Origin: Psococerastis gibbosa | Lineage: Eukaryota; Arthropoda; Insecta; Psocodea; Psocidae | Direction of reading: 5' to 3' | NCBI GenBank assembly: GCA_963971405.1 | Contig: CAXART010000009.1 | Location: 868,001 to 932,000 of the forward strand | DNA: 64,000 bases | Shown: one piece after another, positions 1 through 10,598 of the stretch | How positions within the stretch are numbered: position 1 is the stretch's first letter | Layout: each line of letters starts with the position of its first letter | Notes under the pieces: generated by a model | Databases searched by the model: none | Told to the model about the DNA's origin: nothing | What the model saw: only the letters and a program-made list of their open reading frames with translations | Translations under genes and position numbers: made by a program

Positions 1-1827
1 ATGAACACGCAGGAACAATTGCTCAATGTTAAGTACAATACAATGAGCCAAAATAAGCAAAATTAAGACACCTATATCTTTTTAAAACCTTTAAAAAAAA
101 TAAAATAAGTAATTAGCTATTTTTCTTATTCTTGTCGAATGAATTTTTTTTAGCTACATTTACACCGATGAACACGCACGAGCAATTGCTCAATGTCAAG
201 TACAATACAATGAGCCAAAATAAGCCAAATTAAGACACTTATGTCATATCAAGACCTTTAAAAAAAATAAAATAAGTATTTAGCTAATTTTCTTATTCTT
301 GTCGAATGAATTTTTTTTAGCTACATTTACACCGATGAACACGCAGGAGCAATTGTTTAATGTCACGTACAATACAATGAGCCTAAATAAGCAAAATTTA
401 GACACCTATATCTTTTTAAGACCTTTAAAAAAAATAAAATAAGTAAATAGCTATTTTTCTTATTCTTGTCGAATGAATTTTTTTTAGCTACATTTACACC
501 GATGAACACGCAGGAACAATTGCTCAATGTTAAGTACAATACAATGAGCCAAAATAAGCAAAACTAAGACACCTACATCTTTTAGAAACCTTTAAAAAAA
601 TAAAATAAGTAAATAGCTATTTTTCTTATTCTTGTCGAATGAATTTTTTTTAGCTACATTTACAACGATGAACACGCAGAAGCAATTGTTCAATGTTAAG
701 TACAATACAATGAGCCAAAATAAGCCAAATTAAGACACTTATGTCATATCAAGACCTTTAAAAAAAATAAAATAAGTATTTAGCTAATTTTCTTATTCTT
801 GTCGAATGAATTTTTTTTAGCTACATTTACACCGATGAACACGCACGAGCAATTGCTCAATGTCAAGTACAATACAATGAGCCTAAATAAGCAAAATTAA
901 GACACCTATATCTTTTTAAGACCTTTAAAAAAAATAAAATAAGTAAATAGCTATTTTTCTTATTCTTGTCGAATGAATTTTTTTTAGCTACATTTACACC
1001 GATGAACACGCAGGAGCAATTGTTCAATGTTAAGTACAATACAATGAGCCAAAATAAGCAAAATTAAGACACCCTTATCATATCAAGACCTTTAAAAAAA
1101 ATAAAAAAAGTAAATAGCTATTTTTTTTATTCTTGTCGAATGAATTTTTTTTAGCAACATTTAAACCGATGTACACGCAGGAGCAATTGTTTAATATCAA
1201 GTACGATACAATGAGCCAAAATAAGCAAAACTAAGACACCTACATCTTTTAGAAACCTTTAAAAAAATAAAATAAGTAAATAGCTATTTTTCTTATTCTT
1301 GTCGAATGAATTTTTTTTAGCTACATTTACAACGATGAACACGCAGAAGCAATTGCTCAATGTTAAGTACAATACAATGAGCCAAAATAAGCCAAATTAA
1401 GACACTTATGTCATATCAAGACCTTTAAAAAAAATAAAATAAGTATTTAGCTAATTTTCTTATTCTTGTCGAATGAATTTTTTTTAGCTACATTTACACC
1501 GATGAACACGCAGGAGCAATTGTTTAATATCAAGTACGATACCATGAGCCAAAATAAGCAAAATTAAGACACCTATATCTTTTTAAAACCTTTAAAAAAA
1601 TAAAATAAGTAAATAGCTATTTTTCTAATTCTTGTCGAATGAATTTTTTTTAGCTACATTTACACCGATGAACACGCAGGAGCAGTTGCTCAATGTTAAG
1701 TACAATACAATGAGCCAAAATAAGCCAAATTAAGACACCCGTGTCATATCAAGACCTTTAAAAAAAATAAAATAAGTATATAGCTATTTTTCGTATTCTT
1801 GTCGAATGAATTTTTTGTAGCTACATT

Positions 1828-1840
1828 TACACCGATGTAC
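1828..1840 (+). repeat. Target-site duplication, left copy
   Basis: The 13 bases TACACCGATGTAC directly precede the insert and recur at 2085-2097. The identity stops one base further out (T at 1827, C at 2084). The uninterrupted sequence occurs once in the paralogous empty site at 5255-5267, so this is a duplicated target and not part of the element. The first TAC could instead belong to the element's TAC tail, so the true length is 10-13 bp. Confidence 0.88.
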
Positions 1841-1853
1841 AGCCGGCCGCCAT

Positions 1854-1906
1854 ACCAAGTTGAATCCAGCGGACCAGAGCAGGTTCAAAGCTGCAGACAA
1901 CTTGGT
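1854..1906 (+). other. Stem-loop in the insert with 9-bp perfect stem
   Basis: ACCAAGTTG at 1854-1862 is perfectly complementary to CAACTTGGT at 1898-1906. The loop contains a smaller GCAG/CTGC stem (1879-1882 with 1891-1894) that presents GTTCAAAG, including the B-box-like motif. This is a predicted RNA fold seen by eye; no energy was calculated. Confidence 0.6.
1883..1891 (+). promoter_or_regulatory. B-box-like internal pol III promoter motif
   Basis: GTTCAAAGC matches the consensus GWTCRANNC at every constrained position. In tRNA-derived SINEs this box lies some 30-50 bp after an A box, but no good A-box match is seen in the 42 bases upstream. A nine-base degenerate motif can arise by chance, so this is suggestive only. 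Confidence 0.4.
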
Positions 1907-1925
1907 CGTGTGCACAGTGCCGGTA

Positions 1926-1990
1926 GGGAAACATGGTAGGACTTGTCCTGGTCACCTCCGAACTAATCGTGTGACTTCACTGTGTTTCCC
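1926..1990 (+). other. Branched stem in the insert
   Basis: GGGAAACATGGT (1926-1937) pairs with ACTGTGTTTCCC (1979-1990) over 12 positions, two of them G-U. Inside are two smaller inverted repeats: GGAC/GTCC (1939-1948) and GTCAC/GTGAC (1951-1955 with 1971-1975). Together they could form a three-way junction in RNA. Confidence 0.5.
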
Positions 1991-1991
1991 A

Positions 1992-2009
1992 AGTGGTTCG
2001 GAATCCACT
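1992..2009 (+). other. tRNA T-arm-like hairpin in the insert
   Basis: A 5-bp stem AGTGG/CCACT (1992-1996 and 2005-2009) encloses TTCGGAAT. A canonical tRNA T arm has a 5-bp stem with a 7-base TTCRANN loop. This differs by one extra base in the loop. It may be a degenerate tRNA relic or a second B box, or a chance likeness. Confidence 0.4.
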
Positions 2010-2030
2010 ATAATCAGGAGGTCCACTGGA

Positions 2031-2060
2031 GTCCTATGGGCCCACACCGTGGCCTGGGAC
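2031..2060 (+). other. 3' hairpin in the insert
   Basis: GTCCTA (2031-2036) pairs with TGGGAC (2055-2060, one G-U). Inside it GG/CC and CCAC (2042-2045)/GTGG (2049-2052) close over ACC. It sits 12 bases before the TAC tail, where many SINEs keep the structure recognised by a partner LINE reverse transcriptase. That role is inference. Confidence 0.45.
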
Positions 2061-2072
2061 TGTGTCAAACCA

Positions 2073-2087
2073 TACTACTACTACTAC
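2073..2087 (+). repeat. (TAC)5 tail at the insert's 3' end
   Basis: Five TAC units run from 2073 to 2087. The last one overlaps the right target duplication, which itself begins with TAC. Short tandem tails of this kind occur on SINEs mobilised by LINE clades that do not need poly-A. The match of tail and target suggests priming by microhomology. Confidence 0.75.
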
Positions 2088-2097
2088 ACCGATGTAC
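2085..2097 (+). repeat. Target-site duplication, right copy
   Basis: TACACCGATGTAC is identical to 1828-1840. Satellite sequence then resumes without loss: ACGCAGGAGCAAGTG continues the j-type monomer as at 5268 onward. Confidence 0.88.
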
Positions 2098-5000
2098 ACG
2101 CAGGAGCAAGTGTTTAATGTTAAGTACAATACAATGAGCCTAAATAAGCAAAATTAAGACACCTATATCTTTTAAAGACCTTTAAAAAAAATAATATAAG
2201 TAAATAGCTATTTTTCTTATTCTTGTCGAATGAATTTTTTTTAGCTACATTTACACCGATGAACACGCAGGAACAATTGCTCAATGTTACGTACAATACA
2301 ATGAGCCAAATTAAGCAAAATTAAGACACCTATATCTTTTTAAAACCTTCAAAAAAAATAAAATAAGTAAATAGCTATTTTTCTTATTCTTGTCGAATGA
2401 ATTTTTTTTAGCTACATTTACACCGATGAACACGCAGGAGCAACTGCTCAATGTTAAGTACAATACAATGAGCCAAAATAAGCCAAATTAAGACACCCGC
2501 GTCATATCAAGACCTTTAAAAAAAATAAAATAAGTATATAGCTATTTTTCGTATTCTTGTCGAATGAATTTTTTGTAGCTACATTTACACCGATGTACAC
2601 GCAGGAGCAAGTGGTCAATGTTAAGTACAATACAATGAGCCTAAATAAGCAAAATTAAGACACCTATATCTTTTTAAGACCTTTAAAAAAAATAAAATAA
2701 GTAAATAGCTATTTTTCTTATTCCTGTCGAATGAATTTTTTTTAGCTACATTTACAACGACGAACACGCAGGAACAATAGCTCATTGTTAAGTACAATAC
2801 AGTGAGCCAAAATAGGCAAAATTAAGACACCTATATCTTTTTAAAACCTTTAAAAAAAAATAAAATAAGTAAATAGCTATTTTTCTTATTCTTGTCTAAT
2901 GAATTTTTTTTAGCTACATTTACACCGATGAACACGCAGGAACAATTGCTCAATGTTGAGTACAATACAATGAGCCAAAATAAGCCAAACTAAGACACCC
3001 GTGTCATATCAAGACCTTTAAAAAAAATAAAATAAGTATATAGCTATTTTTCGTATTCTTGTCGAATGAATTTTTTGTAGCTACATTTACACCGATGTAC
3101 ACGCAGGAGCAAGTGTCCAATGTTAAGTACAATACAATGAGCCTAAATAAGCAAAATTAAGACACCTATATCTTTTAAAGACCTTTAAAAAAAATAAAAT
3201 AAGTAAATAGCTATTTTTCTTATTCTTGTCGAATGAATTTTTTGTAGCTACATTTACACCGATGAACACGCTGGAGCAATTGCCTAATGTTAGATACAGT
3301 ACAATGAGCCAAAATAAGCAAAATAAAGACACCTATATCTTTTTAAATCCTTTAAAAAAATAAAATAAGTAAATAGCTATTTTTCTTATTCTTGTCGAAT
3401 GAATTTTTTTTAGCTACATTTACACCGATGAACACGCAGGAGCAATTGCTCAATGTTAATTACAATACAATGAGCCAAAATAAGCCAAATTAAGACACCC
3501 GTGTCATATCAAGACCTTTAAAAAAAATAAAATAAGTATTTAGCTAATTTTCTTATTCTTGTCGAATGAATTTTTTTTAGCAACATTTAAACCGATGTAC
3601 ACGCAGGAGCAATTGTTTAATATCAAGTGCGATACAATGAGCCAAAATAAGCAAAATTAAGACACCTACATCTTTTAGAAACCTTTAAAAAAATAAAATA
3701 AGTAAATAGCTATTTTTCTTATTCTTGTCGAATGAATTTTTTTTAGCTACATTTACAACGATGAACACGCAGAAGCAATTGCTCAATGTTAATTACAATA
3801 CAATGAGCCAAAATAAGCCAAATTTAGACACCCGTGTCATATCAAGACCTTTAAAAAAAATAAAATAAGTATATAGCTAATTTTCTTATTCTTGTCGAAT
3901 GAATTTTTTTTAGCTACATTTACACCGATGAACACGCAGGAGCAATTGCTCAATGTCACGTACAATACAATGAGCCTAAATAAGCAAAATTTAGACACCT
4001 ATATCTTTTTAAGACCTTTAAAAAAAATAAAATAAGTAAATAGCTATTTTTCTTATTCTTGTCGAATGAATTTTTTTTAGCTACATTTACACCGATGAAC
4101 ACGCAGGAACAATTGCTCAATGTTAAGTACAATACAATGAGCCAAAATAAGCAAAATTAAGACACCTATATCTTTTTAAAACCTTTAAAAAAAATAAAAT
4201 AAGTAATTAGCTATTTTTCTTATTCTTGTCGAATGAATTTTTTTTAGCTACATTTACACCGATGAACACGCACGAGCAATTGCTCAATGTCAAGTACAAT
4301 ACAATGAGCCAAAATAAGCCAAATTAAGACACTTATGTCATATCAAGACCTTTAAAAAAAATAAAATAAGTATTTAGCTAATTTTCTTATTCTTGTCGAA
4401 TGAATTTTTTTTAGCTACATTTACACCGATGAACACGCAGGAGCAATTGTTTAATGTCACGTACAATACAATGAGCCTAAATAAGCAAAATTTAGACACC
4501 TATATCTTTTTAAGACCTTTAAAAAAAATAAAATAAGTAAATAGCTATTTTTCTTATTCTTGTCGAATGAATTTTTTTTAGCTACATTTACACCGATGAA
4601 CACGCAGGAACAATTGCTCAATGTTAAGTACAATACAATGAGCCAAAATAAGCAAAACTAAGACACCTACATCTTTTAGAAACCTTTAAAAAAATAAAAT
4701 AAGTAAATAGCTATTTTTCTTATTCTTGTCGAATGAATTTTTTTTAGCTACATTTACAACGATGAACACGCAGAAGCAATTGCTCAATGTTAAGTACAAT
4801 ACAATGAGCCAAAATAAGCCAAATTAAGACACTTATGTCATATCAAGACCTTTAAAAAAAATAAAATAAGTATTTAGCTAATTTTCTTATTCTTGTCGAA
4901 TGAATTTTTTTTAGCTACATTTACACCGATGAACACGCAGGAGCAATTGTTTAATATCAAGTACGATACCATGAGCCAAAATAAGCAAAATTAAGACACC

Positions 5001-5254
5001 TATATCTTTTTAAAACCTTTAAAAAAATAAAATAAGTAAATAGCTATTTTTCTAATTCTTGTCGAATGAATTTTTTTTAGCTACATTTACACCGATGAAC
5101 ACGCAGGAGCAGTTGCTCAATGTTAAGTACAATACAATGAGCCAAAATAAGCCAAATTAAGACACCCGTGTCATATCAAGACCTTTAAAAAAAATAAAAT
5201 AAGTATATAGCTATTTTTCGTATTCTTGTCGAATGAATTTTTTGTAGCTACATT

Positions 5255-5267
5255 TACACCGATGTAC
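5255..5267 (+). other. Empty insertion site, paralogue of 1828-1840
   Basis: TACACCGATGTAC occurs here once, between an h/i chimera and a j-type monomer. This is exactly the context that flanks the insert at 1841-2084. It gives the pre-insertion sequence and confirms the 13-bp duplication. Confidence 0.85.
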
Positions 5268-5763
5268 ACGCAGGAGCAAGTGTTTAATGTTAAGTACAAT
5301 ACAATGAGCCTAAATAAGCAAAATTAAGACATCCAATATCTTTTTAAGACCTTTAAAAAAAATAAAATAAGTAAATAGCTATTTTTCTTATTCTTGTCGA
5401 ATGAATTTTTTTTAGCTACATTTACACCGATGAACACGCAGGAACAATTGCTCAATGTTACGTACAATACAATGAGCCAAATTAAGCAAAATTAAGACAC
5501 CTATATCTTTTTAAAACCTTCAAAAAAAATAAAATAAGTAAATAGCTATTTTTCTTATTCTTGTCGAATGAATTTTTTTTAGCTACATTTACACCGATGA
5601 ACACGCAGGAGCAACTGCTCAATGTTAAGTACAATACAATGAGCCAAAATAAGCCAAATTAAGACACCCGCGTCATATCAAGACCTTTAAAAAAAATAAA
5701 ATAAGTATATAGCTATTTTTCGTATTCTTGTCGAATGAATTTTTTGTAGCTACATTTACACCG

Positions 5764-5929
5764 ATGTACACGCAGGAGCAAGTGGTCAATGTTAAGTACA
5801 ATACAATGAGCCTAAATAAGCAAAATTAAGACACCTACATCTTTTAGAAACCTTTAAAAAAATAAAATAAGTAAATAGCTATTTTTCTTATTCCTGTCGA
5901 ATGAATTTTTTTTAGCTACATTTACAACG
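5764..5929 (+). repeat. t-type monomer with short o-type conversion patch
   Basis: The monomer starts as type t (CAAGTGGTC, CCTAAATAAGC) and ends as type t (TTCCTGTCG at 5891 onward). Its middle from 5838 to about 5861 has the o/e-type bases CTACATCTTTTAGAAACC and a 7-A run. Two switches inside one monomer fit a short gene-conversion tract better than crossover. The unconverted counterpart is the t monomer at 2593. Confidence 0.75.
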
Positions 5930-6096
5930 ACGAACACGCAGGAACAATAGCTCATTGTTAAGTACAATACAGTGAGCCAAAATAGGCAAAATTAAGACAC
6001 CTATATCTTTTTAAAACCTTTAAAAAAAATAAAATAAGTAAATAGCTATTTTTCTAATTCTTGTCGAATGAATTTTTTTTAGCTACATTTACACCG

Positions 6097-7762
6097 ATGA
6101 ACACGCAGGAGCAGTTGCTCAATGTTAATTACAATACAATGAGCCAAAATAAGCCAAATTAAGACACCCGTGTCATATCAAGACCTTTAAAAAAAATAAA
6201 ATAAGTATTTAGCTAATTTTCTTATTCTTGTCGAATGAATTTTTTTTAGCTATATTTACACCGATGAACACGCAGGAACAATTGCTCAATGTTAAGTACA
6301 ATACAATGAGCCAAAATAAGCCAAACTAAGACACCCGTGTCATATCAAGACCTTTAAAAAAAATAAAATAAGTATATAGCTATTTTTCGTATTCTTGTCG
6401 AATGAATTTTTTGTAGCTACATTTACACCGATGTACACGCAGGAGCAAGTGTTTAATGTTAAGTACAATACAATGAGCCTAAATAAGCAAAATTAAGACA
6501 CCTATATCTTTTAAAGACCTTTAAAAAAAATAATATAAGTAAATAGCTATTTTTCTTATTCTTGTCGAATGAATTTTTTTTAGCTACATTTACACCGATG
6601 AACACGCAGGAACAATTGCTCAATGTTACGTACAATACAATGAGCCTAAATAAGCAAAATTAAGACACCTATATCTTTTAAAGACCTTTAAAAAAAATAA
6701 TATAAGTAAATAGCTATTTTTCTTATTCTTGTCGAATGAATTTTTTTTAGCTACATTTACACCGATGAACACGCAGGAACAATTGCTCAATGTTACGTAC
6801 AATACAATGAGCCAAATTAAGCAAAATTAAGACACCTATATCTTTTTAAAACCTTCAAAAAAAATAAAATAAGTAAATAGCTATTTTTCTTATTCTTGTC
6901 GAATGAATTTTGTTTAGCTACATTTACACCGATGAACACGCAGGAGCAATTGCTCAATGTTAAGTACAATACAATGAGCCAAAATAAGCAAAATTAAGAC
7001 ACTCATATCATATCAAGACCTTTAAAAAAAAAAATAAGTATATAGCTATTTTTCTTATTCTTGTCGAATGAATTTTTTGTAGCTACATTTACACCGATGA
7101 ACACGCTGGAGCAATTGCCTAATGTTAGATACAGTACAGTGAGCCAAAATAAGCAAAATAAAGACACCTATATCTTTTTAAAACCTTTAAAAAAATAAAA
7201 TAAGTAAATAGCTATTTTTCTTATTCTTGTCGAATGAATTTTTTTTAGCTACATTTACACCGATGAACACGCAGGAGCAATTGCTCAATGTTAATTACAA
7301 TACAATGAGCCAAAATAAGCCAAATTAAGACACCCGTGTCATATCAAGACCTTTAAAAAAAATAAAATAAGTATTTAGCTAATTTTCTTATTCTTGTCGA
7401 ATGAATTTTTTTTAGCAACATTTAAACCGATGTACACGCAGGAGCAATTGTTTAATATCAAGTGCGATACAATGAGCCAAAATAAGCAAAATTAAGACAC
7501 CTACATCTTTTAGAAACCTTTAAAAAAATAAAATAAGTATATAGCTAATTTTCTTATTCTTGTCGAATGAATTTTTTTTAGCTACATTTACACCGATGAA
7601 CACGCAGGAGCAATTGCTCAATATTAAGTACAATACAATGAGCCAAAATAAGCAAAATTTAGACACCCAAATCATATCAAGACCTTTAAAAAAAATAATA
7701 TAAGTAAATAGCTATTTTTTTTATTCTTGTCGAATGAATTTTTTTTAGCAACATTTAAACCG
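6097..7762 (+). repeat. Satellite block 3: h-p part-HOR, 10 monomers
   Basis: Order: h, i, j, k/j, k, l, m, n, o, p, which is the second part of the 16-mer half-HOR. One additional chimeric monomer at 6598 has a k-type start (GTTACGTAC) and a j-type end (CTTTTAAAGACC, ATAATATAAG). It reads as a one-monomer insertion by unequal exchange between neighbours. Confidence 0.88.
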
Positions 7763-8596
7763 ATGAACACGCAGGAGCAATTGCTCAATGTCACGTACAA
7801 TACAATGAGCCTAAATAAGCAAAATTAAGACACCTATATCTTTTTAAGACCTTTAAAAAAAATAAAATAAGTAAATAGCTATTTTTCTTATTCTTGTCGA
7901 ATGAATTTTTTTTAGCTACATTTACACCGATGAACACGCAGGAACTATTGCTCAATGTTAAGTACAATACAATGAGCCAAAATAAGCAAAATTAAGACAC
8001 CTATATCTTTTTAAAACCTTTAAAAAAAATAAAATAAGTAATTAGCTATTTTTCTTATTCTTGTCGAATGAATTTTTTTTAGCTACATTTACACCGATGA
8101 ACACGCACGAGCAATTGCTCAATGTCAAGTACAATACAATGAGCCTAAATAAGCAAAATTAAGACACCTATATCTTTTTAAGACCTTTAAAAAAAATAAA
8201 ATAAGTAAATAGCTATTTATCTTATTCTTGTCGAATGAATTTGTTTTAGCTACATTTACACCGATGAACACGCAGGAACAATTGCTCAATGTTAAGTACA
8301 ATACAATGAGCCAAAATAAGCAAAATTAAGACACCTATATCTTTTTAAAACCTTTAAAAAAAATAAAATAAGTAATTAGCTATTTTTCTTATTCCTGTCG
8401 AATGAATTTTTTTTAGCTACATTTACACCGATGAACACGCAGGAACAATTGCTCAATGTTAAGTACAATACAATGAGGCAAAATAAGCAAAATTAAGACA
8501 CCTATATCTTTTTAAAACCTTTAAAAAAATAAAATAAGTAAATAGCTATTTTTCCTATTCTTGTCGAATGAATTTTTTTTAGCTACATTTACACCG

Positions 8597-9597
8597 ATGA
8601 ACACGCAGGAGCAACTGCTCAATGTTAAGTACAATACAATGAGCCAAAATAAGCCAAATTAAGACACCCGCGTCATATCAAGACCTTTAAAAAAAATAAA
8701 ATAAGTATATAGCTATTTTTCGTATTCTTGTCGAATGAATTTTTTGTAGCTACATTTACACCGATGTACACGCAGGAGCAAGTGGTCAATGTTAAGTACA
8801 ATACAATGAGCCTAAATAAGCAAAATTAAGACACCTATATCTTTTTAAGACCTTTAAAAAAAATAAAATAAGTAAATAGCTATTTTTCTTATTCCTGTCG
8901 AATGAATTTTTTTTAGCTACATTTACAACGACGAACACGCAGGAACAATAGCTCATTGTTAAGTACAATACAGTGAGCCAAAATAGGCAAAATTAAGACA
9001 CCTATATCTTTTTAAAACCTTTAAAAAAAATAAAATAAGTAAATAGCTATTTTTCTTATTCTTGTCTAATGAATTTTTTTTAGCTACATTTACACCGATG
9101 AACACGCAGGAACAATTGCTCAATGTTGAGTACAATACAGTGAGCCAAAATAAGCCAAACTAAGACACCCGTGTCATATCAAGACCTTTAAAAAAAATAA
9201 AATAAGTATATAGCTATTTTTCGTATTCTTGTCGAATGAATTTTTTGTAGCTACATTTACACCGATGTACACGCAGGAGCAAGTGTCCAATGTTAAGTAC
9301 AATACAATGAGCCTAAATAAGCAAAATTAAGACACCTATATCTTTTAAAGACCTTTAAAAAAAATAAAATAAGTAAATAGCTATTTTTCTTATTCTTGTC
9401 GAATGAATTTTTTGTAGCTACATTTACACCGATGAACACGCTGGAGCAATTGCCTAATGTTAGATACAGTACAATGAGCCAAAATAAGCAAAATAAAGAC
9501 ACCTATATCTTTTTAAATCCTTTAAAAAAATAAAATAAGTAAATAGCTATTTTTCTTATTCTTGTCGAATGAATTTTTTTTAGCTACATTTACACCG
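8597..9597 (+). repeat. Tandem 6-mer s-t-u-v-w-x, first copy
   Basis: This 1001-bp unit is followed immediately by a near-identical copy at 9598-10598. The second copy has small changes, such as AAATTAGGACACC near 9830 and GTATACGC near 10269. Confidence 0.9.
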
Positions 9598-10598
9598 ATG
9601 AACACGCAGGAGCAACTGCTCAATGTTAAGTACAATACAATGAGCCAAAATAAGCCAAATTAAGACACCCGCGTCATATCAAGACCTTTAAAAAAAATAA
9701 AATAAGTATATAGCTATTTTTCGTATTCTTGTCGAATGAATTTTTTGTAGCTACATTTACACCGATGTACACGCAGGAGCAAGTGGTCAATGTTAAGTAC
9801 AATACAATGAGCCTAAATAAGCAAAATTAGGACACCTATATCTTTTTAAGACCTTTAAAAAAAATAAAATAAGTAAATAGCTATTTTTCTTATTCCTGTC
9901 GAATGAATTTTTTTTAGCTACATTTACAACGACGAACACGCAGGAACAATAGCTCATTGTTAAGTACAATACAGTGAGCCAAAATAGGCAAAATTAAGAC
10001 ACCTATATCTTTTTAAAACCTTTAAAAAAAATAAAATAAGTAAATAGCTATTTTTCTTATTCTTGTCTAATGAATTTTTTTTAGCTACATTTACACCGAT
10101 GAACACGCAGGAACAATTGCTCAATGTTGAGTACAATACAATGAGCCAAAATAAGCCAAACTAAGACACCCGTGTCATATCAAGACCTTTAAAAAAAATA
10201 AAATAAGTATATAGCTATTTTTCGTATTCTTGTCGAATGAATTTTTTGTAGCTACATTTACACCGATGTATACGCAGGAGCAAGTGTCCAATGTTAAGTA
10301 CTATACAATGAGCCTAAATAAGCAAAATTAAGACACCTATATCTTTTAAAGACCTTTAAAAAAAATAAAATAAGTAAATAGCTATTTTTCTTATTCTTGT
10401 CGAATGAATTTTTTGTAGCTACATTTACACCGATGAACACGCTGGAGCAATTGCCTAATGTTAGATACAGTACAATGAGCCAAAATAAGCAAAATAAAGA
10501 CACCTATATCTTTTTAAATCCTTTAAAAAAATAAAATAAGTAAATAGCTATTTTTCTTATTCTTGTCGAATGAATTTTTTTTAGCTACATTTACACCG
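9598..10598 (+). repeat. Tandem 6-mer s-t-u-v-w-x, second copy
   Basis: This 1001-bp copy of 8597-9597 is present in tandem only here. Elsewhere s-x occurs once per HOR, so it is a local unequal-crossover product. Confidence 0.9.

Larger units (their letters stand above)
1841..2084 (+). mobile_element. SINE-like retroposon insertion, 244 bp
   Basis: This 244-bp segment is unlike the satellite: 131 G/C (about 54%) against about 26% in the flanking monomers. It is flanked by a 13-bp direct duplication of satellite sequence and ends in a short TAC tandem. Both are hallmarks of target-primed retroposition, and the tail places the element on the + strand. It carries a perfect match to the pol III B-box consensus (1883-1891), a tRNA T-arm-like hairpin (1992-2009) and several long stems. 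No A box is convincing and no coding capacity is credible. It interrupts a j-type monomer six bases after its start. I do not recognise the family. It could be a tRNA-derived SINE, a SINE with a truncated head, or another retroposed structured RNA. Confidence 0.8.
1..3927 (+). repeat. Satellite block 1: 22 monomers, interrupted
   Basis: Monomer order is b, c/f, a', b/e, f, c, d, e, f, g, h/i, j (split by the insert), k, s, t, u, v, w, x, n, o, y. Slashes mark chimeric monomers whose left and right parts match different types, for example 168-334 with a c-type start and an f-type CTTATGTC middle. The window starts exactly at a monomer ATG, but that phase is arbitrary. Positions 1-834 match 4095-4928 almost base for base. 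The c-d-e-f stretch at 835-1501 is absent from that second copy. Confidence 0.9.
3928..6096 (+). repeat. Satellite block 2: 13 monomers
   Basis: Order: a, b, c/f, a', b/e, f, g, h/i, j', k, s, t', u. From 4095 it repeats block 1 at a shift of about 4094 bp, sharing the same unusual chimeric monomers (c/f, b/e, h/i). It lacks the c-d-e-f stretch and the insert. j' at 5262 has a divergent middle (ACATCCAATATC). The u monomer at 5930 ends with the TCTAATTC that normally marks type g, so it is itself mosaic. Confidence 0.9.

Noticed and set aside
1841-1853. GCCGGCCGC at the 5' end of the insert as the start of a tRNA-like head.
   Set aside because: No A box or acceptor/D-arm pattern follows in register, so I did not assign a tRNA of origin.
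1909-1916. TGTGCACA palindrome in the insert as a possible operator.
   Set aside because: It is eight bases, has no supporting context, and a site of this length is expected by chance.
2073-2087. The TAC repeat as an independent microsatellite.
   Set aside because: It sits exactly at the 3' end of the insert, next to the target duplication, so it is better read as the element's tail.
1860-2117. An 85-residue plus-strand reading frame across the insert.
   Set aside because: It starts inside the retroposon-like element, runs through the TAC tail and ends in satellite sequence. It shows no recognisable domain and looks like a chance frame in GC-richer DNA.
3123-3332. A 69-residue minus-strand reading frame recurring about a dozen times, including 9293, 10294, 15462, 23298, 29133, 38298, 50627 and 62794.
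   Set aside because: It falls across the w-x (or w'-x) monomer pair and repeats only because that pair does. Neighbouring monomer pairs have stops. There is no coding context, and its bases are the same satellite landmarks seen in every monomer.
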